From Uranotaenia lowii (lineage: Eukaryota; Arthropoda; Insecta; Diptera; Culicidae), in the NCBI RefSeq assembly GCF_029784155.1, contig NC_073693.1:355884591-355948590 (forward strand): a DNA stretch of 64,000 bases, in the 5' to 3' direction. A program made the position numbers and the translations under genes. Shown here in pieces: positions 46,889 through 59,989 of this stretch. Position 1 is the stretch's first letter. The number at the start of each line of letters is the position of its first letter. The notes beneath the pieces were generated by a model. That model was not told the DNA's origin, made no database searches, and saw nothing but the letters and a program-made list of their open reading frames with translations.

Positions 46889-48405
46889 TTTTTCATTTTT
46901 CATTTTATTTTCTCATTTTTGATAATTTGTTACTTGTTTAAAGTTGTTGTAATTTTGGCTCATTTTCTCGTCAGTATTGTCTCTTTTTAATTTTTGTCGT
47001 TTTACTTTTTCAGTTTTATCTCTCTTCAGTCTTATTTGTTCTGAATTCCACCACATTATCATCTGTTTTTTTGTCATATTGGAAAATAACTCATTCTTTA
47101 ATTTATGATTTCCTTAAGTTTCTTGTCGATTTTGTAATTTTGTTATATTTCTTTTCCATTTGGTTCAGTTTAATGTCTCTTTTGTTGGTTTGGTTTTTTT
47201 GTTGTTGTTTCATCATTCTCTATAGTTTAATCGTTTTTGTCACATATTTATATCGTTTTAGTATTGTTTTTGTCTCATATTGAAACTCTTTTCGTCATTT
47301 TGTCTCATTGTTGAAGTGTTAATTTTTGTAAAGCTAGAGGATTTCTAAATTCTTTATTGTCTGACACAATGTTGATGCCCTCTTAAATTTTATCAACACC
47401 TACTTATGAACTATGGAAGTATGGATTTTTCAATACTGATTCGATCATATAATTTTTTTCTAATACGCCAAGCTGACTGTAAATGAAATTTTTTAAATCC
47501 ATTTAAATTTCGTTTTTTCGTTTTTTATTATTCTTTTTTTCGACTATTTTTTCTTTACTTTTTTTCTTTTCTTTTATTTTGTCATTTTTTCATGTCTATT
47601 TTCTTGTTTTTTTTTTATTTTTTTCTTGTCTTTTCAAAATTAGTTCTTTGATTTTGTCAGACTTGTGCAACCTTTTTGTTCCATTTTTTTTTCAATTTCC
47701 CTTATTTATATCTTGGAAGTTGTTTAAAAATCTTGTCTCATTTTGGCCTTAGTTTAATCTAACTTGTGAATTTATGTTTATTTTTTCATTTTTCATTTTA
47801 TTTTCTCATTTTTGATAATTTGTTACTTGTTTAAAGTTGTTGTAATTTTGGCTCATTTTCTCGTCAGTATTGTCTCTTTTTAATTTTTGTCGTTTTACTT
47901 TTTCAGTTTTATCTCTCTTCAGTCTTATTTGTTCTGAATTCCACCACATTATCATCTGTTTTTTTGTCATATTGGAAAATAACTCAATCTTTAATTTATG
48001 ATTTCCTTAAGTTTCTTGTCGATTTTGTAATTTTGTTATATTTCTTTTCCATTTGGTTCAGTTTAATGTCTCTTTTGTTGGTTTGGTTTTTTTGTTGTTG
48101 TTTCATCATTCTCTATAGTTTTTAATCGTTTTTGTCACATATTTATATCGTTTTAGTATTGTTTTTGTCTCATATTGAAACTCTTTTCGTCATTTTGTCT
48201 CATTGTTGAAGTGTTAATTTTTGTAAAGCTAGAGGATTTCTAAATTCTTTATTGTCTGACACAATGTTGATGCCCTCTTAAATTTTATCAACACCTACTT
48301 ATGAACTATGGAAGTATGGATTTTTTAATACTGATTCGATCATATATTTTTTTTCTAAAAGGCCAAGCTGACTGTAAATGAAATTTTTTAAATCCATTTA
48401 AATTT
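46624..48405. repeat. ~890-bp tandem duplication in the right arm
   Basis: 46,624-47,512 and 47,513-48,405 repeat the same order: CGTTTTTTATTATTC, GACTTGTGCAACC, GTTCTGAATTCCACC, then GACTGTAAATGAAATTTTTT. Equivalent markers are about 890-893 bp apart. The left arm (24,331-24,900) has one copy. With the overlapping 425-bp duplication this gives a nested history private to the right arm. Confidence 0.9.
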
Positions 48406-48429
48406 CTATTGAAATTTTCATTTTTTTTT

Positions 48430-49955
48430 TCATATGTCACTTGTGATAATTAATAAACTATTTTGAATTGAATATCAGAACAACAGAAAATGTAACAAGA
48501 GTTTCCTCTTAATTTTCCACCATCAACACAGTCTAGCCCGAGATGCAAGAAATCAGATACGGGGGCATTCCTTCAAACCGGGGTGACCGGCAATAAACCT
48601 TCCAGAAACCGAGAGAGATTGCTCCTTTCTACTGCACCGAAGCTTCGAACTGGACCCTAAATGGGAAGAAGAAGCAGCAGCCAGCTATCATAAATTTCAA
48701 TCAAGCGCAAACTTCAAAGATTTATCCGCATCTATTTCCGACACTGGTGCTACTGATGTTGTTGACGTTATTTGTGAAAATGCTACAGTGCTGGAAAATG
48801 CTTGCTTGTGCTTTGTTTCAATTTGATGGCCCGTCGTCTTTCGCAAAGCAAGGAAAACCCAGAATCGGATTTACTTTCCACACCAAAAGCTTTTGATCCT
48901 CTCTTCGTTTGGCGAACGCACAGAGCACAAGAAGTAAGTAAAATTACGTAAACATGCTGCTCCCTCTTCCATTAAATGCAAAGTTCGGTCTAGGAATAAT
49001 TAAACTTTCGTTTGACTTTTCACTTTTCTGAGAGCAAGAACAAAACAGAATTTTCCTGTGTCTAGACAGCTTCCGTCGAATGTTGCCCTCCTTGGGAAAG
49101 TTCTGGAAAGCTCCAATTCTGTTTTGTTTTTCCGGAGAAACTTCTTCCAAGAAGTTGATACAAATAGTCTAAAAATAAACAAGATCATCAGACTTGAGAA
49201 AAAGGAAAAAAAAATAGAAATCAAGATTGAAAACGATAGTCCGATAACAATTGGGGGAACCGCAGGGATTTTTTTCGTTTAAGTCTTTAAGTGCAGCTCC
49301 GAAATCAATTAATTTTCTCATTAGCTGAGGGTGATTTTTATCCACCCACCAATTTCTACCCAAAAAGCGCTGCAGACGGACCAAATTTTCCCACAAACCA
49401 ATTTCGATTGGCGGATGGTTTCTGCAAATAGGGAAGTGTACGCTCGAAATATTTTTTTTCAATTCCCCAATTCGATAATTTGTTTCATCGTTGATCATTG
49501 ACCAGAAGAGCGCTTTTGGGATGTCAGGGTCGCCAATGTTTGGTAGACTTTTGCGAATTTCAATTTGTTCTATCGATTCCTTCTCGGCTGTGACGTTCCT
49601 CCATGCATGTGTCCCTTCTGTTCTTTTTCTCCCTTAGGGTGTAGCGGTGCTCCCTATAACGTTTAATTAAATTGTTTTGCGCTATCTTTGGATCCGAAGC
49701 TATTTTTTCGCCCCTTCGACGAATCTTCCATCCACCAGTTCGAAACCGTGCTTGATTTGTCGCATCATACACGTTTGGCTGAGTCGGGAATTTCGTCATG
49801 AGCTTTTTTTTAATTTGTTTTACTGAGAACATTTAAAACCATTGCTCAGAGGCAGGCAGACGTTGGTTTTCCCCAGAAACACTAACGGAGCGAATAATGT
49901 CACTTGAAGAAAACATCGAAATCATGACAAAAAAAAATTACCCGAAATTTTTTAA
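48430..49955. other. Duplicated single-copy block 5 (right)
   Basis: Reverse-complement partner of 22,640-24,330, with scattered substitutions and small indels that break frames differently. Frames at 48,944-49,150, 49,169-49,498 and 49,560-49,832 have no recognisable domain and are not called as genes. Confidence 0.7.
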
Positions 49956-49960
49956 ATTGG

Positions 49961-50385
49961 TCAGTTTTATCATTTTTTTATCTATCTTGAGTCATCTTTA
50001 AGCCATTTTTGTATCTTTTTAGAAAATTTTGGTATTACTTTCGTGTCATTTTTTTGTGTAACTTTTTGTGTCATTTTTTGTGTCAATTTTTGTGTCATTT
50101 TTTGTGCCATATTTTATGTCAATTTGGAGTTACTTTTTGTGTCATTCTAGGTGTTAGTTAGAATGTCATTTTAAATTCATATTTGGTGAAAGTTTATGTA
50201 AATTTTTTTTGTCATATTTTGTGTCATTTTCGTGACATTTATTGTGTCATATTTGTGTCATATTTTGTGTCATTTTTGTATCATTTTTAAATCAGACAAA
50301 TGTAACATGTTTCGTGTAATTTTTGTCATTTTCATCAATTTAATAATTTTTATTATTTTCAACATTTAAATCATTATCATCATTT
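49961..50385 (-). repeat. Irregular TTTTTGTGTCA array
   Basis: Degenerate units of TTTTTGTGTCAT, the complement of the TGACACAAAA type found at 22,141-22,630. Confidence 0.85.
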
Positions 50386-50830
50386 TTGTCATTTCTGTCA
50401 TTTCTGTCATTTCTGTCATTTCTGTCATTTCTGTCATTCCTGTCATTTCTGTCATTTCTGTCATTTCTGTCATTTCTGTCATTTCTGTCATTTCTGTCAT
50501 TCCTGTCATTCCTGTCATTTCTGTCATTTCTGTCATTTCTGTCATTTCTGTCATTTCTGTCATTTCTGTCATTTCTGTCATTTCTGCCATTTCTGTCATT
50601 TCTGTCATTTCTGTCATTTCTGTCATTTCTGTCATTTCTGTCATTTCTGTCATTTCTGTCATTTCTGTCATTTCTGTCATTTCTGTCATTTCTGTCATTT
50701 CTGTCATTTCTGTCATTTCTGTCATTTCTGTCATTTCTGTCATTTCTGTCATTTCTGTCATTTTTGTCATTTCTGTCATTTCTGTCATTTCTGTCTCTTT
50801 TCTGTCATATCTGTCATTTCTGTCATTTCT
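50386..50830 (-). repeat. (CTGTCATTT)n 9-bp array
   Basis: About 48 copies of CTGTCATTT, a one-base variant (C for T) of the TTGTCATTT array that follows. Only a few units differ (CCTGTCATT, CTGCCATTT). This variant is absent from the left arm, so it was amplified after the arms separated. Open frames (SFL or MTE repeats) reflect the 9-bp period. Confidence 0.97.
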
Positions 50831-50835
50831 GTCAT

Positions 50836-51250
50836 TTTTGTCATTTTTGTCATTTTTGTCATTTTTGTCATTTTTGTCAGTTTTGTCATTTTTGTCATTT
50901 TTGTCATTTTTGTCATTTTTGTCATTTTTGTCATTTTTGTCATTTTTGTCATTTTTGTCATTTTTGTCATTTTTGTCATTTTTGTCATTTTTGTCATTTT
51001 TGTCATTTTTGTCATTTTTGTCATTTTTGTCATTTTTGTCATTTTTGTCATTTTTGTCATTTTTGTCATTTTTGTCATTTTTGTCATTTTTGTCATTTTT
51101 GTCATTTTTGTCATTTTTGTCATTTTTGTCATTTTTGTCATTTTTGTCATTTTTGTCATTTTTGTCATTTTTGTCATTTTTGTCATTTTTGTCATTTTTG
51201 TCATTTTTGTCATTTTTGTCATTTTTGTCATTTTTGTCATATTTGTCATT
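50836..51250 (-). repeat. (TTGTCATTT)n 9-bp array
   Basis: About 46 nearly perfect copies. This is the complement of GACAAAAAT and the positional partner of 19,066-19,370 in the left arm. Confidence 0.97.
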
Positions 51251-52295
51251 TTTGTGTCATATTTGTGTCATATTTGTGTCATATTTGTGTCATTTTTGTG
51301 TCATTTTCGTGTCTTTTTTGTGTCATTTTTGTGTCATTTTTGTGTCATTTTTGTGTCATTTTTGTGTCATTTTTGTCATTTTTGTCATGTTTGTCATTTT
51401 TGTGTCATTTTTGAATCATTTTGTTTTATTTTCACGTCATTTCTGTGTCTTTTGTGTGTGATTTTTGTGTCATTTTCTTTCATTCTTGTTAAATTTTGTT
51501 ATTTTTGTGTCATTTTTATCATTTTTTTCATTATTGCTTTTTCATTTGTCATTTCTTGTGTTAATTTTTGTGTTATCTTTGAGTCTTTTTTTGTGTTATT
51601 TTTTTCATTTTCGTCATTTTTTGTGTCATTATGTGTGTCTTTTTTCGTGTCGATTTTTGTGTCATTTTTTGTTTATCTTTTGTGTCTTTTTTGTGTTATT
51701 ATTGAGTCATGTTTGGTGTCATTTTTTATGTTATTTTTAGTGTAATTTTCTGTGCATTTTGTTGTGTCATTGTTGTGTCATTTTTTTGTGTAATTTTTCA
51801 TGTAATTTTTTGTGTCATTCTTGGTGTTAGTTTTCGTGTCAGTTTTGTCATTTTTGTCATTTTTGTTATTTTTTCTGTTTTTATTATTTTGTGTATTTTT
51901 TGTGTCATTTCTTGTGTCATATTATGTGTCATTTTTGTGTATTTTTTTTGTGCCATTTTGGTAACATTGTTTGTGTCAATTTTCGTGTCATTTTTGCCAG
52001 TTTGTCCAATTTTTTAATATTTTTGTCATTTTAGTTATGTTTGTCAGTTTATGTCATTTTTATATCATTTTTTTTTTGTGTAATTTTTTTTCATTTTTTG
52101 TGTCATTTTTCGACATTTTTGGTTTCATTTTTGTCTTATTTTTTTGGTGTTATTTTTTATCACTTCTTGTGTCATTTTTTGTGTCATTTTAATTATCATT
52201 TTTTGTGTCATTTGTCGTGTCATTTTTGTCATTTTTGTCATTTCTGTCATTTTTGTCATTTTTATCATTTTTGTCATCTTTTAGTCATTTTTGTG
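51251..52295 (-). repeat. Irregular TTTTTGTGTCATT array
   Basis: Degenerate 10-13-bp units with TGTGTCATTTTT, the complement of the arrays at 15,286-16,110 and 18,757-19,065. Confidence 0.85.
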
Positions 52296-52299
52296 TAGA

Positions 52300-53303
52300 G
52301 AGTTTCGAAATTTATCCCTGGATTCTGATTCAAAAAATAATCAAAGCACTTACTTAAAATTTGTGTCTTCACTATGATTGAACAACACAAATAGCTTCGA
52401 TGAAGTTTTCCGATTCCTGAAGGAACACAACTTACTTACCCGAGCAAAGCATTTTATTTCATTGCTTTTCAACACGATTCCCATTATCGCCGAGTGCCAA
52501 GAAATTCGAAACGAATGAATTGAACCAAACCGATAGTGTCTACTGGTGTATTTCCTTCCCCTTTCTCTGACTTCGCTTAAGTGCATGCTCGAGCGCTGCA
52601 GCGCTAAATAAAATCGATTGCCGATGAAGATTTATCCCGTAATCGAATAAATCTTGACGAAATTTGCGCTCAATCATTCGTCGTCGTTTCTAATCCTTCA
52701 GAAGACAGTCTGGCACTCAGCTCTAAAATGCGAGATTGCAACAGCAGCTTCGTACTTTTCCCAATACCTAACTAGTAGGTAGCTTTTTCCCTTTGCTGTC
52801 GGGACTGAAAGGGGCAGATAAGAAAAACTTCCATCAATTTTCTGGAGCAGAATCCCATTTTCTCTCTTCTTGAGGGAAACTATTGCCATTCCTTAGATAA
52901 TAATGTGAACGAAGCTGTTAGCAAAAAGAAAGAGCTTTCTCGAAATCGCAAGCTTTGAAGGGCTCTTGAGCGAAATCGTTTGATTGCCGGTTTTTAGGCT
53001 TTGTTTCCGGAAATTTCAATTCATATTATTTGCATCAGGGTAACCTCAAACAAATTGTCAATCCGGGAAGCTAAAAAAAACAATATTTAGTGAGTTGTAA
53101 ACGCATATAAAGTTACATTTACATGAACATTTTAAACTAGACGACGAACGTGTTCAGATTGCTAACCCGAAGTTTTGCATTTGAGTGTAGGAATTTAAAT
53201 TTTTCTCTTCTAATGTTCCGTCCCTTAGTTTCTTAAAGATAAAAACCTCACCGGAAGCTGCCAGAGGTAGAGAAAGACGAACGCGTGCGATGGGCAATAA
53301 TCG
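52300..53303. other. Duplicated single-copy block 4 (right)
   Basis: Reverse-complement partner of 14,282-15,285. No gene is recognised. Frames on either strand are short and not shared intact with the partner. Confidence 0.7.
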
Positions 53304-53305
53304 TA
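53304..53305. other. Empty TA target site of MITE-B
   Basis: One TA dinucleotide flanked by the same sequences that flank MITE-B in the left arm (complement of AACTGT on one side, of CGATTATTGCCC on the other). It is the pre-insertion state. Confidence 0.92.
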
Positions 53306-54560
53306 ACAGTTAAGCAAACTTTGGTGGTGTTGCTCTTTTTTTCTCTCTCATTTGGAGACATCTTCAACTCAACCGAAGCAAGGAGCGTGGCAGCTGAATT
53401 TTCTGATCCGGAAAATCCCAACAGCAATGGTCTTAACCATGATGGAAGATGACGGGTTTTCCTCTTCCCTCGTTCCTCATTCGTCATGCGTCGCGTTTAT
53501 ATCATTCGTCGATGTCGACTTCGGGTTTGACCGAGTGGCCCCTTTTGGAGGATTCTTCCTTGGGAAACGCCAACTGGAAGTGAGGCAGGCAGGCTTCTTC
53601 CGGTTTTCCACTTCGGCTTAATCTTGCGGTTTCCACGACCCGAACGAAAACCGCCGACCAACCAACCGTCGATGATGAAGATGATGACACAATCCTGCGT
53701 GATAGGTTGTCGTCTCCTTCCGGGTTCCACGAAGCTTTAAAGCGCCAAACAACTTCCGAGCCGACGGGCGAGTTCTGAACTCGCCCAAGAAGAAGTTGAA
53801 TTTTTTAAAGGGAATATGCAAAAATGTGATTAAATTGAATTGCCCGAGGGAGGATTTTTTCTCCCATGAGTTGAAATGGCAGTGCCTGGTGGCTTAGGAA
53901 GGAAGAATTCGAAGGCGGCATTAGGGAAGTTAAATTTTTTAAGTTCCACCCATAAAGGTTTGCAATTTGGAAATTGAAGCTCGTTTTCCGGGAAGATTGG
54001 AAGTTTTTGGCTTCAAACCAGAGGGGGACGAAGACGGAAAAATTGCGGAAGGTTAATGACAACTGGCGGCTTAACGAGGTGCTGTAAAAATTTTCAAATC
54101 TCGTATCTTCATGACTTCAGTGCTCTGTGTTTCCTTCTAATGGGAATGCGCGTTACTGCTGTGGCGAATCATTTAAAGTTCATGAATTGTTGATTGCAAA
54201 TGGTTTTGCATAAAAGAGGGACCCTCTTAAATCGTTAATGGCGTAATTAGGTTACATCAAACAAAGGTTGGTGCATCGATTGAATTGCATACTAACTGAC
54301 CCAGATGTCAAATTCTCTGTTACTTATTGGTACATCAACGTGTTTGGATAAATTGACATGAAACCGCGGGCATTAATCTGCTCGGCCAAGTGAATGATTT
54401 ATGATTCGGGATTCAGAAATTTGTTGCTGAAAAAGATCATGTCAAACAAAATTGCGATTCAAATTTGTTGACATCGTGGACAGGGAAAATCCAGATACAA
54501 ATCACCCATCCTAAACAAGAAAATAAAAATTTGACATCAATCAATGATTAAACCGACACA
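53306..54560. other. Duplicated single-copy block 3 (right)
   Basis: Reverse-complement partner of 12,089-13,351, with about 8 mismatches in 285 bases over the GC-rich core. The frame 53,497-53,730 (minus) parallels 12,937-13,152 but carries replacement changes and a longer C-terminal end. Not called as a gene. Confidence 0.7.
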
Positions 54561-57500
54561 ATTGAGAAAGCTGCCAAAATTGACAAAACAATCAATTCAA
54601 AAAAAAAAATTGACAAAAATCACGAAGAAGACTAAATTGTCAAAACTTTTCATAATTGATGTCAAAATGAAAAAATGGTAAAATTGACAAAATTGCCAAA
54701 TTAACAAAATTTACGAAATTGAACGATTATCAAAATTGTCAAAATTGTCGAATTGTCAAAATTGTCAAAAATTTCAAAATTGTCAAAACTATCAAAATTA
54801 TAAACCTTGCCAGAAAAGACCAATTGTCAAAATTGTCTAAATTATCAAACAAAACAAAAATTGTCAAAATTGTCCAAATCGTCAAAGTTATCAAAATTGT
54901 CAAATTGTAAAAATTTGTCAAAACGGTCAAAATTGATAATGAATTCAAAACAACAAAAAACTGTCAAATTTGTCAAAATTTTCAAAATTGTCAAAATTAT
55001 CAAACTTGTCGAAATTATCAGAGATGTCAAAATTGTCAAGATTGTCAAAACTGTCAGAATTGTTAAAATTGTCGAAGTTGTCAAAATGGTCGAAATGGTC
55101 CAATTAGTCAAAGTGGTCAAATTTTCGAAATTGTCGAAACGGGCAACATTGTAAAAATTGGCAAAACTGTGAACATTGTCAAAATTGTCAATAATGTCAA
55201 AATTGTCATCATTGTTAAAATAGACAAAATTGTTAAAATTGTCAAAATTGACCAAATTGACAAAATTGAAAAAAAATCCAAAACTGAAAAAATTGACCAA
55301 ATAGGGAATATGCCAAAATTGAAAATATTTACAAAATTGACAAATTGACAACAATTACAAAACATTACAAAATTGACAAAATTGACAAAATTGACAAAAA
55401 AGACCAAATTAACGCAACTGAAAAAATTGACGAAATTGACAAAATTGACCACAATGATAAAATTGAATAAATTGTCAAAATTGTCAAAATTGTCAAAATT
55501 GTCAAAATTGTCAAAATTGTTAAAATTTTCAAAATTGTCAAAATTGTCAAAATTGACAAATTTAATAAAATTGACAAAATAGTCAAAATTGACAAAATTA
55601 ACAAAATATAAAAATTGTCAATAATGACAAAATTGACAACAATGACAAAATTGACAACAATGACAAAATTGACAAATTTAACAAAATTGTCAAAATTGTC
55701 AAAATTGTCAAAATTGTCAAAATTGGCAAAATTGGCAAAATTGTCAAAATTGTCAAAATTGTCAAAATTGTCCAAATTGACAGAATTGAAAAAATTGACA
55801 AAATATACGAAATTGACAAAATTGACAAAATTGACGGAGTTGAAAAAATTGACAACAATGACAAAATTGACAAAATTAACAAAACTGTCAAAATTGGCAA
55901 AATTGACAAAATTGACAAAATTGACAAAATTGACAAAATTGACAAAATTGACAGAATTGTCAAAATTGTCAATATTGTAAAAATTGTCAAAATTGTCGCA
56001 ATTGTAGAAATTGTCAAAATTGACAAAATTGACAAAATTGTCAAAATTGACAAAATTGTCAAAATTGTCAAAATTGTCAAAGTTGTCAATATTGTCAAAA
56101 TTAACAAAATTGTCAAATTTGACAAAATTCTATATATTGACAAAAATGACAAAATTGATAAAATTGACAAAATTTACAAAATTGACAAAACAGACAAAAT
56201 TGACAAAACTGAAAAAATTGATAAAATTTACAACAATGATAAAATTTACAAAATTGTCAATATTGACAAAATTGACAAAATTATCGAAATTGAAGAAATT
56301 GACAAAATTGTCGAAATTGTCAAAATTGTCAATATTGACAACAATGACAAAATTGACAAAATAAACGAAATTGACGAAATTGACAAAAAAAAACAAAATT
56401 GACAAAATTGTCAAAATTGTCAAAATTTGTCAATATTGTCAAAGTTCTCAAAATTGTCAAAATTGTCAAAATTGTCAAAATTGTCAAAATTGTCAAAATT
56501 GTCAAAATTGTCAAAATTGTCAAAATTGTCAAAATTGTCAAAATTGTCAAAATTGTCAAAATTGTCAAAATTGTCAAAATTGTCAAAATTGTCAAAATTG
56601 TCAAAATTGTCAAAATTGTCAAAATTGTCAAAATTGTCAAAATTGTCAAAATTGTCAAAATTGTCAAAATTGTCAAAATTGTCAAAATTGTCAAAATTGT
56701 CAAAATTGTCAAAATTGTCAAAATTGTCAAAATTGTCAAAATTGTCAAAATTACCAAAATTGACAAGATAGTCTAAATTGACAAATTGACAAAATTGACA
56801 GAATTGATAAAATTGACAAAAATTGACAGAATTGAAAAAATTAACAAAAAAAAAATTGACAAAATTGACAAAATTGAAAAAATTGTCAAAATTAACAAAA
56901 ATGACAATATTGACAAAAATGACAAAATTGCCGAAATTGCCAAAAATTGACAAAATTGACAAAATTGAAAAAATTGACAAAATTAACAAAATTGACAAAA
57001 CTGATAGAATTGGCAAAATTGACAAAATTGACAAAATTGTCAATATTGAAAAAATTTAAAAAATTGACAAAATTGTCAAAATTGTCAAAATTGTCAAAAT
57101 TGTCGAAATTGTCAAAATTGTCAAAATTGTCAAAATTGTCAAAATTGTCAAAGTTGTCAAAATTGTCAAAATTGTCAAAATTGTCAAAATTGTCAAAATT
57201 GTCAAAATTGTCAAAATTGTCAAAATTGTCAAAATTGTCCAAATTGTCAAATGGTCAAAATTGTCAAAATTGTCAAAATTAACAAAATTGTCAAAATTGA
57301 CAAAATTGACTGAATTGAAAAAATTGACAAAATATACGAAATTGACAAAGTTGACAAAATTGACAGAGTTTAAAAAAATTGACAAAAAAAACAAAATTAA
57401 CGGAATTGACAAAATTGACAAAATTAACAACAACGACAAAATTGACAAAACTGATAAAATTGACAAAATTGTCAATATTGAAAAAATTGACAACAATGAC

Positions 57501-58440
57501 AAAACTGACAAAATTAACAAAATTGCCTAATAGACAAAATTAACAAATTGACAAAATTGACAAAATTAACAAAATTGACAAAATTGACAAAATTGACAAA
57601 ATTAATGAAATTGAGAACAACGACAAAATTGACAAAATTGACAAAATTGACAAAATTGACAAAATTGGCAAAATTGTCAATATTGATAAAACTCACAAAA
57701 ATGACAAAATTGACAAAATTGACAAAATTAACAAAATTGTCAAAATTGTTTAAATTGTCAAAATTGTCACAATTGTCAAAATTGTCAAATTTAACAAAAT
57801 TGACAAAATTGTCAAAATTGTCAAAATTGTCAAAATTGTCAAAATTGTCAAAATTGTCAAAATTGTCAAAATTGTCAAAATTGTCAAAATTGTCAAAGTT
57901 GACAACAATGACAAAATTGACAAAATTGACAAAATTGTCAAAATTGACAAAATTAACAAAATTGACAAAAAAGTCAAAATTGACAAAATTGACAAAATTG
58001 ACAAAATTGATAAAATTGACAAAATTTATGAAATGGACAAAATTGACAAAATTGACAGAATTGACAAAATTGACAAAAAAAACTAAATTAACGAAATCGA
58101 CAAAATTGACAAAATAGACGAAATTGATAAAATTGACAAAATTGACAAAATTGTCAAAATTTTCAAAATTTTTCAAATTTTTCAAATTTTTCAATTTGTC
58201 CAAATGGTCCAAATTGACAAAATTGACAAAATCGACAAAATTGACAAGATTGACTAAATTGACAAAATTGACAAATCTGACAAAATTGATAAAATTGACA
58301 AAATAAACAAAATTAACAAAATTACAAAATTTTCAAATCTGTCAAAATTATCTTAATTGTAAAAATTGTCAAAATTTTTGAAATTCTTAAATTTTACAGA
58401 ATTTTTTTAATTGTCAAAATTGTCACAAATTGTCACAAAT
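54561..58440 (+). repeat. Mixed-polarity CAAAATTGA / CAAAATTGT 9-bp array
   Basis: Nearly 3.9 kb of 9-bp units in two one-base variants: CAAAATTGT, the complement of TTTTGACAA at 5,505, and CAAAATTGA. Clean CAAAATTGT blocks lie at 56,440-56,750 (about 35 units), 57,068-57,240 and 57,795-57,895. Elsewhere the variants are interleaved with ACAACAATG and AAAAATTG units. Long frames on both strands (TKL, SKL, DNF, LTI repeats) are artefacts of the 9-bp period. Confidence 0.95.
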
Positions 58441-59176
58441 TGGCAAAATTGGAAAAATGAACAATAATGGGAAAATCAAGTTGGCAAAAAATGAATACGC
58501 AGAAATAACAACAAATCTGACAAAAATATCCGCGGAAAATATGATAAGGTTCAAAACTGGAACAGAAATGGATAAGCATAATAAACATTCTTTTCAAAGC
58601 CTGGCGCGGAATATTCCTGAATCATTTTCAAGTGCAATAAACGATTATCAACTGCAATAAAAAGAGAGAGGGGAAACTGTACGATGCAATTGAAAACTAA
58701 AACACTTGAGCTCGGCAAATGATCAAACGTTGAAGCAGAACTGCTCATCGAGCTCTTATTAGTTGTCGGATACAAAATGGATCTAATTTCCCCTCGATTC
58801 TTGTTGAACACTTTAGATAAAGAAGCATAGTACGAAAATATATCAATAATGAGAAGACAGTTTTCTAGAAAGGCGCCTATTGAATTTTGAAGCCAGAAGA
58901 ATGATCTCAAGTGGCGAGCTAAAAGAAAAAAGATACAATAACGTCAGAGTATTATAAATGGTACCACAAAGCTACCTATATCGTCTTATTGCTCTCATTA
59001 AGAGGTAATTAGCTGTTTGCTGTTTCCATTCCAAAAGAGTACTGTTTTCTACTGTTTCCATCTAGAGTCTTCATTAGAGATGATTTGAGATGCACTTGAT
59101 TCTCAGAACTGTTCAGTTTTTACTGGTTTAACGCCAAGAGGTAGTCTTTGGATGAATTTTCTTTAACTGAGCGAAA
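58441..59176. other. Duplicated single-copy block 2 (right)
   Basis: Reverse-complement partner of 2,939-3,780. A 119-codon minus frame (58,551-58,910) exists only in this copy because the partner carries disrupting changes. It has no domain I recognise and is not called as a gene. Confidence 0.7.
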
Positions 59177-59980
59177 ATCTTGAATCTTGAATCTTGAATC
59201 TTGAATCTTGAATCTTGATTCTTGAATCTTGAATCTTGAAGATTATTAGATCATAAGCAAAAGATTCAAGATTGAAGATTGAAGATTAAAGATTGAAGAT
59301 TCAAGATTCAAGATTCAAGATTCAAGATTCAAGATTCAAGATTCAAGATTCAAGATTCAAGATTCAAGATTCAAGATTCAAGATTCAAGATTCAAGATTC
59401 AAGATTCAAGATTCAAGATTCAAGATTCAAGATTCAAGATTCAAGATTCAAGATTCAAGATTCAAGATTCAAGATTCAAGATTCAAGATTCAAGATTCAA
59501 GATTCAAGATTCAAGATTCAAGATTCAAGATTCAAGATTCAAGATTCAAGATTCAAGATTCAAGATTCAAGATTCAAGATTCAAGATTCAAGATTCAAGA
59601 TTCAAGATTCAAGATTCAAGATTCAAGATTCAAGATTCAAGATTCAAGATTCAAGATTCAAGTGATTCAAGATTGAAGATTGAAGATTGAAGATTGAAGA
59701 TTGAAGATTGAAGATTGAAGATTGAAGATTGAAGATTGAAGATTGAAGATTGAAGATTAAAGATTGAAAATTGAAGATTGAAGATTGACGATTGAAGATT
59801 GAAGATTGAAGATTGAAGATTGAAGATTGAAGATTGAAGATTGAAGATTGAAGATTGAAGATTGAAGATTGAAGATTGAAGATTGAAGATTGAAGATTGA
59901 AGATTGAAGATTGAAGATTGAAGATTGAAGATTGAAGATTGAAGATTGAAGATTGAAGATTGAAGAATGAAGAATGAAGA
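59177..59980 (+). repeat. Three-block heptamer array with one strand switch
   Basis: CTTGAAT at 59,177-59,243 (about 9 units), a short non-repetitive bridge to about 59,262, AAGATTC to 59,661 (about 52 units), then AAGATTG to 59,980 (about 45 units). Read as the complement, the left arm's CTTCAAT block is present, but the next block has the opposite polarity to the left arm's. The switch point has therefore moved or one block has inverted. Confidence 0.95.
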
Positions 59981-59989
59981 TAAAAAAAA

